A stretch of DNA of 54,581 nt from positions 1 through 54,581 of the forward strand of contig CAJQOD010000019.1 of the NCBI GenBank assembly GCA_905479865.1. Direction: 5' to 3'. The stretch comes from an uncultured Rickettsiaceae bacterium. GTDB lineage: Bacteria > Pseudomonadota > Alphaproteobacteria > Rickettsiales > Rickettsiaceae. Positions 16,342 through 26,373 of this stretch are shown here, piece after piece. How positions within the stretch are numbered: the stretch's first letter is position 1; each line of letters opens with the position of its first letter. The translations under genes were made by a program, and so were the position numbers. The notes below the pieces were generated by a model. The model made no database searches. It saw only the letters and a list, made by a program, of their open reading frames with translations, and had not been told where the DNA came from.

Positions 16342-17175
16342 GTGAATTTGTGTTCAGGGCTTTATATTGTTTCAACACCAATAGGAAATTTGAGCGACAT
16401 AACATTACGTGCGCTCGATGTACTTAAAAGCTCCGATATTATACTTTGTGAAGATACCAGAGTTTCGAATAAATTACTAGCAAAACATGGCATTAAAGCA
16501 TCTTTAAAGGTGTATAATGACAAAAGTGATGGGTTGCTGCGTAACCTTATAAGTAAATTTATTACAGACGGAAAAATTATTAGCCTAATTTCGGATGCAG
16601 GTACGCCGCTAATTTCAGATCCTGGATACAAATTAGTGCGCCAGCTCAAAACAGAAGGTTTTTATATTGATGTGATTCCCGGGCCATGCGCTATTATTGC
16701 GGCGCTTACTTTGTCTGGCCTGCCTACAGACAGATTTCTGTTCTCAGGTTTTTTACCGAAGACTAAAGAGGGGAAGAAAAAAGTTTTCCAAGAGCTAATT
16801 CCGCTCGAAGCTACTCTGATTTTTTATGAAACAGCCAATCGGTTGGTGCAAACTTTGGAAGCTGCTTTAGAGATTTTTGGAGACAGGGAAGCTAATGTCG
16901 CACGTGAGCTAACCAAGTTATATCAAGAATCGAGATTAGCTAAATTATCTGAATTGATAGAACATTATAAAAATGTTCCGGCAAAAGGTGAGATTGTTTT
17001 TAGCGTATCTGGCAAAGTAGAGCAATTAGTGTCTGATTCTCTGATTGAAAAAGAATTATCTGCATTATTATCTAAAGGCAAGAGCGCAAAAACTGCGTCA
17101 GATATAGTTTTTGGTAAATATAAAGAGCAATTTAGCCGTAAGAATATATATCAGATGGCCAATCGATTGAAGTGA
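16342..17175 (+). CDS. rsmI: 16S rRNA (cytidine(1402)-2'-O)-methyltransferase
   Basis: A 277-residue tetrapyrrole-methylase-fold protein with the RsmI signature: LYIVSTPIGNLSDITLRAL, CEDTRVSNKLL, ISDAGTPLISDPGYKLV and the GPCAIIAALTLSGLP S-adenosylmethionine-binding loop. It 2'-O-methylates C1402 in the ribosomal decoding centre, together with RsmH. It starts at a GTG preceded by AGAGGA. The LpoA-like gene is divergent from the same short region, so promoters and leaders must overlap. Confidence 0.95.
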   Translation: MNLCSGLYIVSTPIGNLSDITLRALDVLKSSDIILCEDTRVSNKLLAKHGIKASLKVYNDKSDGLLRNLISKFITDGKIISLISDAGTPLISDPGYKLVRQLKTEGFYIDVIPGPCAIIAALTLSGLPTDRFLFSGFLPKTKEGKKKVFQELIPLEATLIFYETANRLVQTLEAALEIFGDREANVARELTKLYQESRLAKLSELIEHYKNVPAKGEIVFSVSGKVEQLVSDSLIEKELSALLSKGKSAKTASDIVFGKYKEQFSRKNIYQMANRLK

Positions 17176-17232
17176 TGATAATTATAATTGGTTTTTAATG
17201 ATTTCAGCATTAAAATTTAATATTGAAAATAC

Positions 17233-17261
17233 TTGCAAAAAAATGGAATCTTACATATACT
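17233..17261 (+). promoter_or_regulatory. Sigma-70 promoter of rpmI-rplT
   Basis: TTGCAA at 17233-17238 and TATACT at 17256-17261 are separated by exactly 17 bases. Transcription would start near 17268, leaving a leader of about 80 bases. The leader contains GGCATGCC and could fold, as autoregulatory L20 leaders do, though I cannot identify the known L20 site. Confidence 0.6.
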
Positions 17262-17350
17262 TCCCGATACCTGAAAGAGCAACGTGGCCTTGGCATGCCT
17301 AATTTGCCTTAAGTTTAAAGATTTATTAAATGCCAAATATAGAGGATTCT

Positions 17351-17551
17351 ATGCCTAAAATGAAAACCCATTCGGGTGCTAAAAAGCGTTTTAAGCTGAC
17401 AGCTTCCGGTCAAGTTAAAGGAGCTCAAGCTGGCAAACAGCACTTTATGAGACGTCGTACTAAATCTCAACTTCGTAATCAAAGAGGAACTGAAATTCTT
17501 TGCAGCCAGGATGCAAAGAGATTGAAGAAAATTTTCCTCCCAAATAGTTAA
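17351..17551 (+). CDS. rpmI: 50S ribosomal protein L35
   Basis: 66 residues, basic, beginning [20 protein letters not shown], the diagnostic L35 N-terminus. An upstream in-frame ATG at 17330 is rejected because AGAGGA lies just before 17351 and the family always starts MPK.KT. infC, usually upstream, is absent; a separate promoter lies at 17233. rplT follows after 15 bases. Confidence 0.97.
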   Translation: MPKMKTHSGAKKRFKLTASGQVKGAQAGKQHFMRRRTKSQLRNQRGTEILCSQDAKRLKKIFLPNS

Positions 17552-17566
17552 TCAGAAGGTAATAGT

Positions 17567-17920
17567 ATGACACGCGCAAAATCAGGAAAAATATCAAAAA
17601 ATCGCCACAAGAAAATAATCAAAATGGCTAAAGGCTATAGAGGCAGAGCTAATAACTGTTTCAGAGTGGCTATCGAAAGAGTTGAAAAAGCACTTCAATA
17701 TGCTTATCGTGATCGTAGGAATCGTAAGCGTGATTTTAGAGGTTTGTGGATTCAGAGAATTAATGCCGCTGCTCGCCAGCACGGTATGATATACTCAACA
17801 CTTATCAGCGGTATGAAAAAAGCAGAGATCGAAGTGGATCGTAAAATGCTGGCTGAATTAGCTGTTAATAACCCTGAGAGCTTTGCCCATATTGTAGAGC
17901 AAGTTAAAAAAGCCGGTTAG
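17567..17920 (+). CDS. rplT: 50S ribosomal protein L20
   Basis: A 117-residue basic protein of normal L20 length, with [17 protein letters not shown] and [23 protein letters not shown], both conserved in L20. It binds 23S rRNA early in large-subunit assembly and in many bacteria represses its own operon. It is in an operon with rpmI. Confidence 0.97.
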   Translation: MTRAKSGKISKNRHKKIIKMAKGYRGRANNCFRVAIERVEKALQYAYRDRRNRKRDFRGLWIQRINAAARQHGMIYSTLISGMKKAEIEVDRKMLAELAVNNPESFAHIVEQVKKAG

Positions 17921-18162
17921 CCTCACGCTTTACACGTATTAAGCACTGCTTCGCCTTTTTAAGAAGGTATTGCTTTGAGTTGAAATGTTGTGTCTGGCTC
18001 ATCAAACACTGAGCTTTGCGCAAGCATGACACATTCATAAATTTATAAGTTCACTTAAATTTCATGGAATTGGTGTAATGCTTTAATTTTTCTGGATTTG
18101 TGCGTGAGCATAATGTAGAATGGCCTGAATTATCCTAATGCTTGGAAGCAGTATTAAATACA

Positions 18163-19074
18163 ATGCAAATATTTCCCTTAAGATTATTGCCGGCGCACCC
18201 TAAATTTGATTTCATGCAAATGAAGAGGGTTAGTTATGGTTTGTCAATAATTCTGCTGCTTGTTAGCGTTGCATGGATTAGCATTAATCAATTTAATTTT
18301 GGTATTGATTTTATTGGTGGGATCAGTATGGAAGTACGAGCCAATGAAGAACCTGACCTTACTGAAATGAGGGAGGTGTTGGGTGATCTGGATATTGGTG
18401 AAGTGGTGTTACAAAATTTTGGTACTTCTAAAGACCTGTCTATCAGAGTTGGCGTTAGTAGCGAGGAAAATCTGATGGAAAACATTGCCCTTATAAAACA
18501 GACATTGCAGGATAATTTTTCCTATGAGTTTGATTATAGAAAAGTAGATTTTGTTGGTCCTCAGGTTGGAGATCAAATGATCAGATCCGGTGCCATGGCG
18601 ATGATTTTGTCATTTATAGCTATTATGCTTTATATTTGGATAAGATTTGAATGGCATTTTGGCGTAGGTGTGTTGTTGGCATTATGCCACGATGTGATAT
18701 TAAGTCTGGGATTCATGAGTATTACAGATTATGACTTCAACCTGAGTACCATTGCAGCTATCCTGACAATAATAGGATATTCCGTAAATGATTCGGTGGT
18801 GATTTATGACAGAATTCGTGAGAATTTGCGTAAATATAGCAGAAAAGGGGTTGGTGATATAATTAATTTAAGTATTAATGAGACTTTATCTCGAACCACA
18901 ATCACGGCTCTTACGACCCTGCTTGCCAATTTGGCACTAATATTACTTGGTGGTGAAGCTATCAGAAGCTTTAGCGTGTTGGTGTTTTTCGGTATATTCA
19001 TTGGAACATACTCATCAATTTTTATTTCCGCCCCAATTTTGACTTTATTTAATTTTAAAAATTTTAAAGAATAG
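18163..19074 (+). CDS. secF: Protein translocase subunit SecF
   Basis: About 303 residues with six membrane helices. The first periplasmic loop begins with the SecF motif [16 protein letters not shown], and the C-terminal region contains [20 protein letters not shown], the conserved cytoplasmic segment. With SecD it uses the proton gradient to pull proteins across the inner membrane. secD and yajC are not adjacent. The start is uncertain: a TTG at 18142 or the ATG at 18163; neither has a well-spaced ribosome binding site. efp follows after five bases. Confidence 0.93.
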   Translation: MQIFPLRLLPAHPKFDFMQMKRVSYGLSIILLLVSVAWISINQFNFGIDFIGGISMEVRANEEPDLTEMREVLGDLDIGEVVLQNFGTSKDLSIRVGVSSEENLMENIALIKQTLQDNFSYEFDYRKVDFVGPQVGDQMIRSGAMAMILSFIAIMLYIWIRFEWHFGVGVLLALCHDVILSLGFMSITDYDFNLSTIAAILTIIGYSVNDSVVIYDRIRENLRKYSRKGVGDIINLSINETLSRTTITALTTLLANLALILLGGEAIRSFSVLVFFGIFIGTYSSIFISAPILTLFNFKNFKE

Positions 19075-19079
19075 TTTTT

Positions 19080-19646
19080 ATGAGAATTTCTGCAAATGAT
19101 ATCAAGATAGGGAATATCCTGGATTATGAAAATGAGCTTTGGATGGTTGCTAAAAATCCTGAACACACAAAGCCGGGAAAAGGTGGTGCTTACGTTCAGG
19201 TTGAAATGAAAAATCTACGTACCGGTAACAAGCTTAATCAAAGATTTAGCTCCACAGATAGTGTCCAGAAGGCATTTCTGGAATATAAGGAGATGCAATA
19301 TCTTTATGCTGAAGATAACCACCTGGTTTTTATGGATCCTAAATCATTTGAGCAGATGTTGCTTGATAAGAAATTACTGGGGGAAAAATTACCTTTCCTT
19401 AATGATGGTATGAATGTTGATGTTGAGTTCTATCAGGAAATTCCTTTGAGTATAAAGCTTCCAAAAACTGTAATAGTTGAAATAAAAGAGACTGACCCAG
19501 TCATTAAAGGATCTACTGTTACCTCTTCTTATAAGCCTGCTATTTTGACAAATGGTCTAAGAGTTGCCGTGCCTCCATACCTTGTGACGGGAGAAAAAAT
19601 AATAGTGAAGACAGAAGATATAACTTTTGTAGAAAGGGCAAAATAA
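19080..19646 (+). CDS. efp: Elongation factor P
   Basis: A 188-residue, three-beta-barrel protein of standard length. The modification loop [17 protein letters not shown] contains Lys34, the residue lysylated in many bacteria, so EpmA/EpmB-type modification is possible. EF-P relieves ribosome stalling at polyproline, which fits an organism encoding a proline-rich effector. The stop overlaps the ATG of suhB by one base. Confidence 0.97.
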   Translation: MRISANDIKIGNILDYENELWMVAKNPEHTKPGKGGAYVQVEMKNLRTGNKLNQRFSSTDSVQKAFLEYKEMQYLYAEDNHLVFMDPKSFEQMLLDKKLLGEKLPFLNDGMNVDVEFYQEIPLSIKLPKTVIVEIKETDPVIKGSTVTSSYKPAILTNGLRVAVPPYLVTGEKIIVKTEDITFVERAK

Positions 19647-20386
19647 TGCAGGATGGTACTGGTTTAATTATTGATGCTACAAGAAAGGCATCCAAATTTC
19701 TACAACGGGATTATTTTGAACTGGAGAATTTACAGTCTTCAGATAAAGGAACCACGTCATTTTGTCAGAAATCATGTGGCAAGGCACTGCAAATTTTATG
19801 CGAAGCCTTAGGCAAATATTATAAAACAGTGATTTTTGATAATGAAGAAGCTGAGAAAACAAATTTCATCGGTAAGGCTGCTTTGGTTGAAACTCTGGAT
19901 GGTTTAAGTAATTTTGAGAGAGCTTTGCCATTTTTTGCTATTATGGTGACAATAATTTCAAATAAAGATGGCAATATTATTGCTGAAAAATCGGTTATAA
20001 ATTTCCCGGCTCTTGGTGAAATTTACTATGCAGAGAAAGGTAGAGGGGCTTGGTTAGAGCGTCATTCCTCCAATTTTGCCGGTGCATTAAGAGCAAGAGT
20101 ATCTGGAACAAATGATATTGGGAGTGCTTTGATCTCTTCTAGCTTTAGCAAAATTGATGTAGCTAGAAAAATGTCCCCAAATATCCGATTATTTGAATCA
20201 TGCACCTATGCGCTTGTCTTACTTATTTGTGGAAAAATTGATGTGCTGATTAACGAATCACGCTTAATATCTTCTAAGGGTATTCAGATGTTTGTTGAAG
20301 AGTCCGGTGGGAGTTATCACGTGCAAGATGGTTTATTATTGGCTTCAAACTTCAAACTACATGAAAAAATAAAGCAACTTCTTTAG
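19646..20386 (+). CDS. suhB: SuhB-like inositol monophosphatase family protein with degenerate active site
   Basis: A 246-residue protein of inositol monophosphatase family length. The first metal motif, normally DPLDGTxNF, is ETLDGLSNF here, with the first Asp replaced by Glu. The C-terminal WDxxAG motif is absent (SSKGIQMFVEESGG instead), although the EESGG end is kept. The enzyme is therefore probably weak or inactive; in E. coli, SuhB also has a non-catalytic role in rRNA transcription complexes. Overlap with efp indicates co-translation. Confidence 0.82.
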   Translation: MQDGTGLIIDATRKASKFLQRDYFELENLQSSDKGTTSFCQKSCGKALQILCEALGKYYKTVIFDNEEAEKTNFIGKAALVETLDGLSNFERALPFFAIMVTIISNKDGNIIAEKSVINFPALGEIYYAEKGRGAWLERHSSNFAGALRARVSGTNDIGSALISSSFSKIDVARKMSPNIRLFESCTYALVLLICGKIDVLINESRLISSKGIQMFVEESGGSYHVQDGLLLASNFKLHEKIKQLL

Positions 20387-20460
20387 CAAAAGTTGTTTTA
20401 TCCCAGGTGATTTTCTATTACTATTAGATATAAGGAATATATACTAATCGGTCAGAAACA

Positions 20461-21018
20461 ATGAAAAAATTTACGATAAACTGTGATTTTGGTGGGCAGA
20501 TGTCGCCTTTTGCCATCTACATTGGTAAGCCAGAGCAAGGTCACCATCCTTTGCATTTTCAGGCTGACTGGTTATCGAAAGCTCGAGGTGGGATGATACC
20601 TGGTGAGGTGATGGAAGCAGTTACCCAGTTGCAGGAGTTGGCTGAGAAGAATGGAGTGTCGCTGGAGGAGCTTTGTGTTTACGCGCTTGGTACTCAGGAG
20701 CAGCAAGCAAAGCTTGAGTCAGAAGTGAGTGGTCAACAGCCTGAGCAAGAGCGAGATCAATCTGAACAGGAAGCAACAACTGATAAAGAACCAGTACAGG
20801 AAGAACAGGTGCAGGAAGAATCTGATTATGAAAAGCATGAAGTTGAAAGCCATACCCCTCATACCATAGAAGAAGATGCTGAAGACATGGCCTCAGAAGG
20901 TGGGAACATAGAAGAAGACATTCCAGATGAAGACAACATTTCTCCTGAGCTGGAAGAAGATGCTGAAAGAGCGCCTCCAGAGGGAGGTAATGTTGAAGAG
21001 GGTACTAAAGGTAGTTAA
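20461..21018 (+). CDS. DUF2610-like protein with acidic repeat tail
   Basis: 185 residues. The first ~85 ([38 protein letters not shown]) match, from memory, the DUF2610 family found in Rickettsiales, whose function is unknown. The remaining 100 residues are very acidic and glutamine-rich, with two copies of an EEDAE...EGGN(I/V)EE unit encoded from 20869 and 20953. There is no signal peptide or membrane helix. It follows efp-suhB after 74 bases. Confidence 0.7.
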   Translation: MKKFTINCDFGGQMSPFAIYIGKPEQGHHPLHFQADWLSKARGGMIPGEVMEAVTQLQELAEKNGVSLEELCVYALGTQEQQAKLESEVSGQQPEQERDQSEQEATTDKEPVQEEQVQEESDYEKHEVESHTPHTIEEDAEDMASEGGNIEEDIPDEDNISPELEEDAERAPPEGGNVEEGTKGS

Positions 21019-21095
21019 TTAAACTTTTATTTACGAGTCAATCATACATATAAAAAAGCAGAGCTATAATTTTCAACTAAGTATTTAATAATCTT

Positions 21096-21938
21096 ATGAA
21101 ACCGACAAAATTACCAACTCTTGAAGAAATACGTAAGGAATTTGACAAGATACAATCACAACCCAGAAAGGATAACTTAACTTTTGAAGAACAGGTAGAA
21201 GAGTTAATGGAGCAAATCAATGATGAAATAAGACTAGAAGACCAGCAAAGGGCTATAGATTTAGAGAATGCATTGAAGGATCCAAAGACTCTTGAAGAAT
21301 TGCGTGAAGAATTTGATTTGATCTCAGAAGGGGGAGTGAAAAAACGAAATATTACATCAGAATCACCTGAGTTTTGGGATGAGTTAAATACAGATGAACA
21401 AATAGCGCAGCTTGAGAAAGAGATAGCAAGTGAGGCAAATATCGATACAAGAATTTCTGAAGATATGAAAAAGAGTAGAGATAATATTGAAGAGCCAGCT
21501 AAGTTAGCCAAAAAAACTCCGGTTGATAAAGCTTTAGCAACTGGTTTACAAAAAGACAAAGAGAATGAGAAAACAGCACCTCAAAAATTTATAGAAGCTA
21601 TTAAAAAGTTATTTAGTCCAATCAAAAAATTGTTTAGTTCAATCAAAAAGCTGTTCAATACGGAAAAGAATCCTAGGAACAACAATATTCAAGATACTAT
21701 AAAAAATGCCAAGCGTATAAGTCAGAATGTCGGTGAAGTAATATTAAAATCCAGAAAAGACCAACAACAAATGAAGGCTAGTATAGCTAAAGCTCGGCGG
21801 CAGTTAATAGCAAAGGCAAAAGCCCAAAAAATAAGAAGAGGTTTAAGTACAGCTAGTGATGTTGGCAGCTCTAGGAGAGATACAACTAAGACTAGGTCTA
21901 GCTCTAGAAATGGTCAGGGCTTTGGGGGTGGAAGGTGA
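21096..21938 (+). CDS. Lysine-rich helical protein of unknown function with IKKLF repeats
   Basis: 280 residues, not recognised. The N-terminal half is acidic helix. Residues around 169-189 are three seven-residue units IKKLF(S/N)x encoded by a 21-base tandem repeat at 21600-21662, forming a short amphipathic basic helix. The last ~60 residues are strongly basic and end with Arg/Ser/Gly-rich sequence (SSRNGQGFGGGR). Such ends are common in substrates of rickettsial type IV secretion, but no secretion test can be made here. There is no membrane segment. Confidence 0.62.
   Translation: MKPTKLPTLEEIRKEFDKIQSQPRKDNLTFEEQVEELMEQINDEIRLEDQQRAIDLENALKDPKTLEELREEFDLISEGGVKKRNITSESPEFWDELNTDEQIAQLEKEIASEANIDTRISEDMKKSRDNIEEPAKLAKKTPVDKALATGLQKDKENEKTAPQKFIEAIKKLFSPIKKLFSSIKKLFNTEKNPRNNNIQDTIKNAKRISQNVGEVILKSRKDQQQMKASIAKARRQLIAKAKAQKIRRGLSTASDVGSSRRDTTKTRSSSRNGQGFGGGR
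21600..21662 (+). repeat. 21-bp tandem repeat, three units
   Basis: Units at 21600, 21621 and 21642 encode IKKLFSP, IKKLFSS and IKKLFNT. DNA differences are mainly at third codon positions and in the last two codons. Confidence 0.75.
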
Positions 21939-22043
21939 ATATAGACAGGATATTTGTAAGATTAATAAAGGTAAAAAGGATATAATGAGCATTCCGGATC
22001 AGCTGAGTATGCATCAAGTCTCTGTAAGCTTTAAGAGGATTGA

Positions 22044-23441
22044 CTAGATATTAATGGTGCGTTTATCAATCGCAAGAGCCGCTTCTTTGATTGCTTCATT
22101 GAAAGTTGGGTGCGCATGGCAGGTGCGGGCAATATCTTCAGATGCGCCGCCAAATTCCATATATGCTACTACCTCGCCAATTAGAGTTCCGGCATCTGGT
22201 CCAATGATGTGTGCACCAAGTACCCTATCGGTTTTAGCACATGCGAGCAATTTTACCATACCGTCAGTATTGCCGACACTTCTTGCGCGGCTATTAGCCA
22301 GGAACGGAAATTTACCAACTTTATAATCAACACCGGTCTTTTTAAGGTCTTCTTCAGTTGCACCAACAGAGGCAACTTCCGGCCAGGTATATACAACGCC
22401 CGGGATTAAATTATAGTTCACATGCCCAGCCTGACCATTCATTATTTCTACAGCAGCAACCGCTTCTTCTTCTGCCTTATGAGCCAGCATCGGTCCTCTG
22501 ATTACGTCGCCGATAGCATATATATTGGGAATATTAGTTTGGAAATGCTCATTAACATTAATCCGGCTACGATCATCCAGGATAATACCAGCTTTTTCAG
22601 CACCCAGGCCATCTGAATTTGGCTTTCTACCAACAGATACCAAGACGACATCACAGGATAATCTGGATTCCCTGGAATCGCCAACTCCGGCAATCGTTAG
22701 AGCAATCTTGCCCAGTTTTTTCTCAGCTTTTACCACTTTGGTGCTGAGCATAAATTTAAAGCCCTGCTTCTCTAAAATTTTATGGAATGATTTGCCGATT
22801 TCCTGATCCAAAGCAGGGACAATGCGATCTGCAAATTCCACTACAGTTACCTTGCTGCCAAGCCTTTTCCATACTGATCCGAGTTCCAGGCCAATATATC
22901 CACCGCCAATTATTACCAGCTCTTTTGGAACTTTAGAAAGAGATAAAGCACCAGTTGATGAAACAATAGATTTCTCATCAACCTTAACTCCAGGAATATC
23001 GATTACTTCAGAGCCGGTGGCAATGAGTATATTTTTAGCTTTAATTTTTTCAGACTTAGAGCCATTGCTAACTTCAATAGTTGTGTCATCAATAATTTTG
23101 CCGATGCCAGTGATTTTTGTGATTTTATTTTTTACAAAAAGACTTTCAATGCCTTTGCATAGATCAGAAACGACTTGATCTTTTTTGGAGAGCATTTTTT
23201 TTAAGTCAAGCTTGACGCTAGTTTTGATGCCTATGTCAGGAAAGTGGTTTCGTGCTTCCTCATATTTTTCCGAGAAATTAAGCAGAGACTTTGAAGGTAT
23301 GCAACCGACATTCAGGCAGGTTCCGCCCAGTGTTTTACGCTTTTCAACACATGCGACTTTCATCCCTAGCTGCGCAGCTCTAATTGCACCGGTATAACCT
23401 CCAGGACCCGATCCAATAACGACTAAATCAAATTCTTGCAT
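22044..23441 (-). CDS. lpdA: Dihydrolipoyl dehydrogenase (E3)
   Basis: About 465 residues. It has the FAD-binding motif VVIGSGPGGYTGA, the redox-active disulfide GGTCLNVGC (Cys42/Cys47), the NAD-binding IIGGGYIGLELGSVW, and the C-terminal catalytic CHAHPTFNEA. It reoxidises the lipoamide of pyruvate or 2-oxoglutarate dehydrogenase. The ATG at 23441 gives the standard N-terminus MQEFDLVVIG and is preferred to a TTG at 23468. No E1 or E2 genes are adjacent. Confidence 0.96.
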   Translation of the reverse strand: MQEFDLVVIGSGPGGYTGAIRAAQLGMKVACVEKRKTLGGTCLNVGCIPSKSLLNFSEKYEEARNHFPDIGIKTSVKLDLKKMLSKKDQVVSDLCKGIESLFVKNKITKITGIGKIIDDTTIEVSNGSKSEKIKAKNILIATGSEVIDIPGVKVDEKSIVSSTGALSLSKVPKELVIIGGGYIGLELGSVWKRLGSKVTVVEFADRIVPALDQEIGKSFHKILEKQGFKFMLSTKVVKAEKKLGKIALTIAGVGDSRESRLSCDVVLVSVGRKPNSDGLGAEKAGIILDDRSRINVNEHFQTNIPNIYAIGDVIRGPMLAHKAEEEAVAAVEIMNGQAGHVNYNLIPGVVYTWPEVASVGATEEDLKKTGVDYKVGKFPFLANSRARSVGNTDGMVKLLACAKTDRVLGAHIIGPDAGTLIGEVVAYMEFGGASEDIARTCHAHPTFNEAIKEAALAIDKRTINI

Positions 23442-23539
23442 AACTAAATATCTCTCTAACAATTTCAATCAAGTTGATGGTAGCATGAGAAATAACGATT
23501 TTACAAGAAATAACCACCTTAATAAATGCTGTTTTTTTA

Positions 23540-24349
23540 TTACCCGTGAAAATGTTCGGATTTTAGCCGGATGCTGCTTTTTGCAGGGCTGGATACAAAA
23601 GTAATCAGGTTTATTTGATCCTGAAACATTGTATCATTCTGTTGTCCCAGAGTTTTATACATTTTTTTTGTTATGGAATATGAAGTCCCACATTCAAGCG
23701 CATTAGATTCGCCGACACTCTGCAGAGCTTTCATTAGAGCCAGAGGAGAGTTATATTCAAGCTCCAGTGGTTCCATATCAATGATATTTTCTGCAAAGCC
23801 GGCCTGTTGTAGCAGGGGTGCTATTTGCTTGAATTGTATGAATGGCGATATATGCGGAACATGCGGTCTATAATTTGCAGATTCCAGTTCCACTAGTTTA
23901 TATCTTAATTGCTTCAAGCTCCCACCACCAGGAAAGTTACAAATTAAAATGCCATTTTTCTGCAGAGATGTACGCAGTTTATATAAAAAATCCTGCATGT
24001 TACTGATCCAGTGTAAGCCCATAGGAAAAATGATCAAATCAAATTTATTGGCAGGGAAATCAGCGTATACTTCAGTAATCGTTAAGTTATGATGTGGGAA
24101 CTTTGCCTTTAGAGGCAGTTTCAGCATGTTCTCAATAACAGGGCTTATAATAAGTATGTCATTAAAAATTTTATCTACTGGTCCTAACCTGTCAATGATA
24201 TCGTTGTGAATAAATTGGTAAAAAGGTGAGTTCTGAATGGTGTTTTTAGATTTTTTACGATGCAGCTCTAGTTTTTTTAAGTCAAACATTATATTGATAA
24301 TTTTGCCGCTAGCTTGCTTGCAAGAATATTTTTTAAGTAATTTTTGCAT
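23540..24349 (-). CDS. BioC/NDUFAF5-like methyltransferase family protein, motif I degenerate
   Basis: 269 residues, or 249 if it starts at the internal ATG at 24289 (FDLKKLELHRKKS), which better matches family N-termini. Post-motif features of the NDUFAF5/BioC class are clear: FDLIIFPMGLHWISNMQDFL and LQKNGILICNFPGGGSL. The S-adenosylmethionine-binding glycine loop normally reading LDLGCGTG is replaced by DILIISPV, so cofactor binding is doubtful. The eukaryotic relative hydroxylates a complex I subunit; a role in complex I assembly is only a suggestion. It is on the same strand as lpdA, upstream of it. Confidence 0.72.
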   Translation of the reverse strand: MQKLLKKYSCKQASGKIINIMFDLKKLELHRKKSKNTIQNSPFYQFIHNDIIDRLGPVDKIFNDILIISPVIENMLKLPLKAKFPHHNLTITEVYADFPANKFDLIIFPMGLHWISNMQDFLYKLRTSLQKNGILICNFPGGGSLKQLRYKLVELESANYRPHVPHISPFIQFKQIAPLLQQAGFAENIIDMEPLELEYNSPLALMKALQSVGESNALECGTSYSITKKMYKTLGQQNDTMFQDQINLITFVSSPAKSSIRLKSEHFHG

Positions 24350-24412
24350 TTGCTATTTAAATTTTCTATCAGGTAACTATATAGAATACAAGTAAAAAAA
24401 AGCAGGAGAAAT

Positions 24413-26278
24413 ATGACCCGGGAAAAAAAGAAATTTGATGCTGAAGTTGGCAAAGTCCTAAATTTGATGATTCATTCTCTTTATACCGATAAGGAGATAT
24501 TTATGCGTGAGCTGATTTCCAACAGCTCAGATGCGTGTGACAAGATTCGATATTTAAGTCAAACAGATGGTGCGCTTGTAAAAGGCGATGCAGAACTGAA
24601 AATTACCGTACAGGTCGATAAAGATGCAAGGACTATTACTGTTCGGGATAATGGAATCGGTATGAATCGTGATGACCTGAATGAGAATCTTGGAACTATA
24701 GCAAAATCAGGTACGCAGAGTTTCGTAGACAAACTATCAGGTGACAGCAAAAAGGATAGTCAGTTGATTGGGCAGTTTGGAGTTGGTTTTTATGCTTCCT
24801 TTATGGTTGCAGATGAAATTACCGTTACTTCCAGAAAAGCCGGTGAAGACAAAGTCTATACATGGCATTCAGACGGTCAGGGTGAGTATACGATTTCCGA
24901 TACCGACAGGGAATTTACCAGAGGTACGGAAGTTGTGCTGCATATCAAATCGGAAGAAGATAGTTTTGTTGATCATTTTCGTTTAAAGCACATTGTTAAG
25001 AGTTACTCCGATCATATATCCATACCGATTTATTTTACAGATGCTGATGGAGTTGAAAATCAGGTTAATTCTGCGTCTGCGTTGTGGACCAGACCCAAAT
25101 CAGAGATTAGTGAGGATCAATATAAAGAATTTTACAAAAGTGTTTCGCATGCGGTTGATGATCCGTGGTTGACTATGCATAACCGGAATGAAGGCGTTGT
25201 AGAATTTACGAATTTATTATTTATTCCAGCTACCAAAACATTTGATTTGTTTCATCCGGATCGTAAGTGCCGGGTAAAATTATATATCAAGAAAGTATTT
25301 ATTGCTGATGAAAGCGTAGATATTGTTCCGCAATATTTACGTTTTTTGAGAGGAGTTGTGGATTCTGAGGATTTGCCCCTGAATATTAGTCGTCAGACAT
25401 TGCAGCATAATTCTGCATTAGAGAAGATCAAGAAATCCATCACCAAGCGTGTTCTATCTGAGCTAAAAAAGAAGAAGGAAAGCAATTTGGAAGAGTATTT
25501 ACTGTTCTGGAGCAATTTTGGCGGTGCTTTGAAAGAAGGTTTATGTGAGGTCACTAGCGACCATGAAAAACTATTGGAAGTTTGCGTGTTCAGGAGCGCT
25601 CTGCATGATAAGATGATTAGTCTTGATGATTATATAGCAAACTGCAAGGGCGAAGACAAGACGATCTATTATTTAAGTGGCGATGATCCTGAGAAGTTGC
25701 GTAATAATCCACAAATTGAGGGTTTCTTAAGCAAAGGAATTGATGTGCTGCTATTTACCGATACTGTCGATGATTTTTGGGTAAATGTTAATGGTCGTTA
25801 CAAGGAAGTTGAGATTAAGTCGGTTACCAGGAGCGACATTGACCTTGATAATAAAAACAAGACGGAGAAGGATAAAGATACCAAAAAAGATGACGAAGCT
25901 GATCATAAGGCACTTGTTGATTACTTCAAAAATTCTTTGGGTACTTTAGTCAAAGATGTCAAGATTTCTAAAAAATTAACTTCAAGTCCGGCTTGTTTAG
26001 CGGTAAGTGATGGCTCGATGGATATTCGTATGGAAAGATATTTGATTGAGCAAAAGCAATTAGCTGGTGCTAGTGCAAAAATTCTTGAAATCAATCCAAA
26101 TCATAAGGTGATTATGAAAATCGACAGCGAAGTCGGAAAGAAGAATAAAGACGAAGAAAACAGGCAGCTGGTACATCTATTATATGACCAGGCCTGTATT
26201 ATTGAAGGTGAACCGGTCTCAGATGCAGGGGCGTTCTCAAAGCGTTTGAATATCTTGCTCGAAAAAGTTGAATTATAA
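24413..26278 (+). CDS. htpG: Molecular chaperone HtpG (Hsp90)
   Basis: A 621-residue Hsp90 of bacterial length. The GHKL ATP-binding elements are present: [26 protein letters not shown] and [13 protein letters not shown]. The middle domain includes [17 protein letters not shown] with its catalytic Arg. The charged linker before the C-terminal dimerisation domain (around residue 485) is unusually rich in Lys and Asp. ATG at 24413 after AGGAGAA. A strong terminator follows. Confidence 0.97.
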   Translation: MTREKKKFDAEVGKVLNLMIHSLYTDKEIFMRELISNSSDACDKIRYLSQTDGALVKGDAELKITVQVDKDARTITVRDNGIGMNRDDLNENLGTIAKSGTQSFVDKLSGDSKKDSQLIGQFGVGFYASFMVADEITVTSRKAGEDKVYTWHSDGQGEYTISDTDREFTRGTEVVLHIKSEEDSFVDHFRLKHIVKSYSDHISIPIYFTDADGVENQVNSASALWTRPKSEISEDQYKEFYKSVSHAVDDPWLTMHNRNEGVVEFTNLLFIPATKTFDLFHPDRKCRVKLYIKKVFIADESVDIVPQYLRFLRGVVDSEDLPLNISRQTLQHNSALEKIKKSITKRVLSELKKKKESNLEEYLLFWSNFGGALKEGLCEVTSDHEKLLEVCVFRSALHDKMISLDDYIANCKGEDKTIYYLSGDDPEKLRNNPQIEGFLSKGIDVLLFTDTVDDFWVNVNGRYKEVEIKSVTRSDIDLDNKNKTEKDKDTKKDDEADHKALVDYFKNSLGTLVKDVKISKKLTSSPACLAVSDGSMDIRMERYLIEQKQLAGASAKILEINPNHKVIMKIDSEVGKKNKDEENRQLVHLLYDQACIIEGEPVSDAGAFSKRLNILLEKVEL

Positions 26279-26302
26279 CAATATCAATTTTTGTTGACAT
26301 GC

Positions 26303-26346
26303 AAAGAATATCCGGCTAATAAAAGGCGATAGCTGGATATTCTTTT
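26303..26346 (+). terminator. Intrinsic terminator after htpG
   Basis: A 15-bp stem (26303-26317 with 26331-26345, one G-U pair) with a 13-base loop ends in TTCTTTTT. It lies 25 bases after the htpG stop and before the serine hydrolase. Confidence 0.8.
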
Positions 26347-26373
26347 TCCAGAAATGTAATGCAGGAGATATTT

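Noticed and set aside
17921-18162. Hairpins between rplT and secF (TGTGTC/GACACA with nested GCTCA/TGAGC)
   Set aside because: Stems are short, the loop is long and no T-run follows, so neither a terminator nor a riboswitch can be supported.
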